From positions 1 through 42,500 of the forward strand of contig JANYBK010000173.1 in NCBI GenBank assembly GCA_025360805.1: DNA of 42,500 nt. Reading direction: 5' to 3'. The notes beneath the pieces were generated by a model. It saw only the letters and a list, made by a program, of their open reading frames with translations. It did no database searches and was not told the origin of the DNA. Below, piece after piece: positions 39,141-42,500 of this stretch. Each line of letters starts with the position of its first letter. Position 1 is the first letter of the stretch. Position numbers and translations under genes: made by a program. This DNA is from Methanomicrobiales archaeon (GTDB lineage: Archaea; Halobacteriota; Methanomicrobia; Methanomicrobiales; Methanospirillaceae).

Positions 39141-39998
39141 ATGAAAGTGATCTGCACTGAAAAATCCCAGATACTTGCCACACGCCTTGCCCGGGCGCTA
39201 AAGACCTTGGTTGTCAATGTCAAATATTCCCGTTTTCCTGACGGAGAGCTATATCTTGTTGCAGGAGATCTTGACGATGAGACCATCATTGTCAGCAGTG
39301 TGGTGGACAACGATGCACTTGTCCAACTGCTCCTGTTGATCGATGCTTGCGAAGGTTCTGATCTCCGGCTGGTTATCCCCTATATGGGATATGCAAGACA
39401 GGACAAACAGTTCCGACAGGGAGAGCCGTTAAGTGCCCGCGCGGTTGCGCGGACGATCAGCAGAGGTGTTTCTGAATGTATTACTGTAAATATTCATGAG
39501 CCCGATGTGCTCAGATTTTTTGGAGCACCGGCCCGTAACATATCTCTTGCCCGTGATATCGGCACATACATCAAAACACTCAATCTTAAAAATCCGCTCA
39601 TACTGGCTCCTGACGATGGCGCCTTGGCTTTTGCCGGAGAGGTGGCGTCAGCCGGGGGATGGGAGTATGATCACCTGGAAAAGACCCGGCTGAGCGGAGA
39701 GCTGGTGACAATGGCCCCAAAGGCATTGTCTGCTGTATCTCGTCCTGTTGTGATAGTGGATGATATCATCTCAACCGGGGGCACGATCTCTACTGCTGCA
39801 GGTATGCTCTATGCACAGGGTGCAACAGATGTATATGCTGCATGCGTACACGGGGTACTCACCGGGGGTGCCTATGTCAGACTTGTTGAAGCTGGAATAC
39901 GGGATGTCATATGTAGCGATACAATCGAGCGCGGGTGCAGCAGGGTATCTGCCGCAGACCAGATCGCCCATACGCTGCAGACATGTTCCACCCGTTGA
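39141..39998 (+). CDS. prs: Ribose-phosphate pyrophosphokinase
   Basis: FPDGELYL, PYMGYARQDKQFRQGEPLSARAVA, PRPP loop VVIVDDIISTGGTI. Confidence 0.95.
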   Translation: MKVICTEKSQILATRLARALKTLVVNVKYSRFPDGELYLVAGDLDDETIIVSSVVDNDALVQLLLLIDACEGSDLRLVIPYMGYARQDKQFRQGEPLSARAVARTISRGVSECITVNIHEPDVLRFFGAPARNISLARDIGTYIKTLNLKNPLILAPDDGALAFAGEVASAGGWEYDHLEKTRLSGELVTMAPKALSAVSRPVVIVDDIISTGGTISTAAGMLYAQGATDVYAACVHGVLTGGAYVRLVEAGIRDVICSDTIERGCSRVSAADQIAHTLQTCSTR

Positions 39999-40055
39999 AG
40001 AGTAGCCAAAATATATAGAAATACCCCCCATCCCATTCCTGTTCCGGGTAGCCTT

Positions 40056-40511
40056 ATGAAATCCATTCTCGATGCAAGTGTTTTTTTCTCAGAATGTCCT
40101 GTGGTTGGGGAGTTATTCACAACGCCATCCGTGTGTGATGAACTTAAGGATATCCGCTCTAAAGGAAAGTTTGAGAAGTTGTGCGCGGAAGGACTCCGCG
40201 TAATGTCGCCGGGACCGGAGAGTACAGATAAAGTGAGAACTGCTGCAAAAAAAACCCGTGATTCAGGAGTGATCTCTGAGACCGATTGCGAACTGCTGGC
40301 CCTTGCGCTTGAGATGGAAGCGGTCCTCTACACCGATGATTTTGCAATACAGAATGTTGCCAGTGTTCTTTCAGTGCAGATACATCCCATCCTCCAGCGT
40401 AGGGCAAAACGGATTCACTGGAAATACCGGTGTACCGGTTGCGGCAGGTATTTTGATCATGATGGGGAATGCCTTATCTGTGGCTCAGCAATAAAAAGAA
40501 AACTTAAATAG
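40056..40511 (+). CDS. nob1: Nob1-like rRNA maturation endonuclease (PIN domain plus zinc ribbon)
   Basis: PIN-like ILDASVFF, ETDCELLALALEMEAVLYTDDFAIQNVA; C-terminal YRCTGCGRYFDHDGECLICGSAIKRKL. Confidence 0.9.
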   Translation: MKSILDASVFFSECPVVGELFTTPSVCDELKDIRSKGKFEKLCAEGLRVMSPGPESTDKVRTAAKKTRDSGVISETDCELLALALEMEAVLYTDDFAIQNVASVLSVQIHPILQRRAKRIHWKYRCTGCGRYFDHDGECLICGSAIKRKLK

Positions 40512-40532
40512 ATTCCGGCGAACCTCTCTGTT

Positions 40533-41138
40533 ATGTCTTCCCTTGACGATCTGATTAGCAGGGCCAGGATGCTTCTTGGCGAGGGGCACAGTCCGGGTCA
40601 GATTGCAGATGAGCTCTCTTTGTCCATGGAAACCGTGACATGGCTATTAACACAGGCAAAAGGAACAACCGCTCCAAAAGATGTCCATATTGATTGGTCA
40701 GCAGTCTCCAGTCACGCACCCCTTCTAGAAGATACAGCACTGATGCTGCTTCGGAGGTATTATCAGGATCAGGATTCAGAGTGTGCATCTCCTGCGGCGG
40801 AGGTTGTCGTAGGTATCGCCCTTTCAGGGATCCCACTTGCAACACTCATTGCTGTACAAGAAGCTGCACAACTATCTATCTACCACCCGGCAAAGCAGAA
40901 CCAGAGCGAAAAACCGATGGGATCGATCAGCGGGAACTTTGCTCCTGTCAGCGGTAAGCGTTGCATCATCATCGATGATGTGATCACTTCAGGAAAAACC
41001 ATGCTTGAAGTGGTGAAATACTTAAAAAAGCACAATGCGGTGCCTGTTGCCATCTGGGTGATCTTTGACAAGCGCGGTATCAAGGATGTTGAGGGCGTAC
41101 CTGTATATTCACTCTTCAAAATATCCCGTATCGACTGA
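40533..41138 (+). CDS. HTH-phosphoribosyltransferase regulator, GfcR / PyrE-like
   Basis: N-terminal HTH ([22 protein letters not shown]) and PRPP motif [17 protein letters not shown]. Confidence 0.88.
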   Translation: MSSLDDLISRARMLLGEGHSPGQIADELSLSMETVTWLLTQAKGTTAPKDVHIDWSAVSSHAPLLEDTALMLLRRYYQDQDSECASPAAEVVVGIALSGIPLATLIAVQEAAQLSIYHPAKQNQSEKPMGSISGNFAPVSGKRCIIIDDVITSGKTMLEVVKYLKKHNAVPVAIWVIFDKRGIKDVEGVPVYSLFKISRID

Positions 41139-41220
41139 TCCCCATCTTTTTTTAAGAACCGCTCTCAACAATTATATATAGAAGTTCAATTCCACCTTTT
41201 ACATCATCGGAGAATCCATT

Positions 41221-42500
41221 ATGCTATCTGGACAGCCAATTATCATTCTAAAAGAAAATGTAGAGCGTAATCGTGGCAAAGAAGCCCAGCGCTCGAATAT
41301 TACAGCAGCAAAGGCAATCGCTGGAGCTGTCAGGACAACCCTTGGCCCACGGGGAATGGACAAGATGCTTGTCGGTTCCACTGGGGATATCGTGATCACC
41401 AATGACGGCGCGACAATTTTAGGTGAGATCGCCGTTCAGCACCCCGGTGCAAAGATGGTCATCGAAGTCGCGCGGACTCAGGATGATGAAGTCGGCGACG
41501 GTACCACTACCGCAGTCATCCTTGTTGGCGCACTGATGGAACAGGCAGAAGTCATGCTCGAACAGGGCATTCACCCGACCGTTATTGCAGAGGGATACCG
41601 TTTAGGTATGAAAAAATCGCTCGATATTCTCAACAGCCTCTCCCTCAAAGTCGACCCGACAGACCGTAAGACCCTTTTAAAGATTGCAGACACTGCAATC
41701 ACAGGCAAATCAATCGAGTGCGTTAAAGATAAGCTTGATGCCATCATCGTTGATGCAGTTATGGCAGTGGCCGAGAAAACAGGCACAAAATTCCTTGTCG
41801 ATGAAGATGATGTGATGATCAAGAAGCAGAAAGGCAAGTCAATGGACGATGCTGAACTGATTCGAGGCGTGGTCATTGACAAGACCCGTGTCCACGATGG
41901 GATGCCCCGTAAGATCACGAAGGCAAAGGTAGCAATGCTCGCCACCCCATTAGAGATCACAAAGACGCAGGTCAAGGCCAAGATCAAGATCTCGAATGCC
42001 GACCAGATCACTGCATTCAGCGAGCAGGAGAGAGAGACGTTAAAGAAACTTTCAGATGCGATTGTTGACAGCGGTGCAAATGTCTTACTCTGCCAGAAGG
42101 GCATAGCAGATTCGGTCCAGTTCTACCTTGCAAAGAGCGGGATCCTTGCAATCGAAGATATCCCTGAAGCAGACATGAAATATGCAGCTCGGGCACTGCA
42201 TGCAAATATTCTCAATAAGGCTGAATCCTTAACATCAAAGGATCTCGGCATTGCAGAGCTTGTTGAAGAAGATAATGATGTTAATCTCACCAGGATCTCC
42301 GGGTGCAAGAACCCAAAGACGATCACAATCTTACTCAGGGGTACAAGCGATTACATACTTGATGAACTTGAGCGCGCAGTGGTCGATGGGACCCGTGTGG
42401 TCATGGACGCAATGGAAGATGGCACCTATGTAGTCGGTGGCGGTGCAGTCGAGACTGAACTGCTCATGAAGGTTCGGGACTATGCAGCAACCATGGGCGG
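41221..42500 (+). CDS. Thermosome (group II chaperonin) subunit; gene runs off the right edge
   Basis: [67 protein letters not shown]; no stop in the window, so absent from the ORF track. Confidence 0.96.
   Translation, partial: MLSGQPIIILKENVERNRGKEAQRSNITAAKAIAGAVRTTLGPRGMDKMLVGSTGDIVITNDGATILGEIAVQHPGAKMVIEVARTQDDEVGDGTTTAVILVGALMEQAEVMLEQGIHPTVIAEGYRLGMKKSLDILNSLSLKVDPTDRKTLLKIADTAITGKSIECVKDKLDAIIVDAVMAVAEKTGTKFLVDEDDVMIKKQKGKSMDDAELIRGVVIDKTRVHDGMPRKITKAKVAMLATPLEITKTQVKAKIKISNADQITAFSEQERETLKKLSDAIVDSGANVLLCQKGIADSVQFYLAKSGILAIEDIPEADMKYAARALHANILNKAESLTSKDLGIAELVEEDNDVNLTRISGCKNPKTITILLRGTSDYILDELERAVVDGTRVVMDAMEDGTYVVGGGAVETELLMKVRDYAATMG

Overview
This window looks like archaeal chromosome, most likely a methanogen of the Methanomicrobiales; that assignment is inferred from gene content and order, not from a search. 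Most of it is core genome: an S3Ae–Pcc1–DHH/RecJ-like–S15 cluster, trmO, a GTPase plus zinc-ribbon pair, the full A-type ATP synthase operon (HIKECFABD) followed by pgk, a type IV filament ATPase/platform pair divergent from two KaiC-like ATPases, tldE/tldD, lonB, prs, nob1, a GfcR-type PRTase and the 5' part of a thermosome gene. The more unusual parts are as follows. (1) At 3.6–8.6 kb, a GTAA-N8-TTAC dyad occurs in front of a membrane protein/HTH operon, a secreted protein with duplicated repeats, and an exported protein/ABC transporter operon. The last two copies sit in an identical 30-bp block. Together they suggest a small autoregulated envelope regulon. (2) Five CBS-domain genes lie in tandem. 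(3) A KaiC-like ATPase with a degenerate Walker A sits beside a canonical one, opposite filament genes with no pilin. (4) A 51-aa zinc-ribbon ORF at 28328–28483 is missing from the ORF track. (5) A HEPN-motif protein has no visible antitoxin. I saw no rRNA, tRNA, CRISPR array or intact insertion sequence by eye, but no RNA or HMM search was run.
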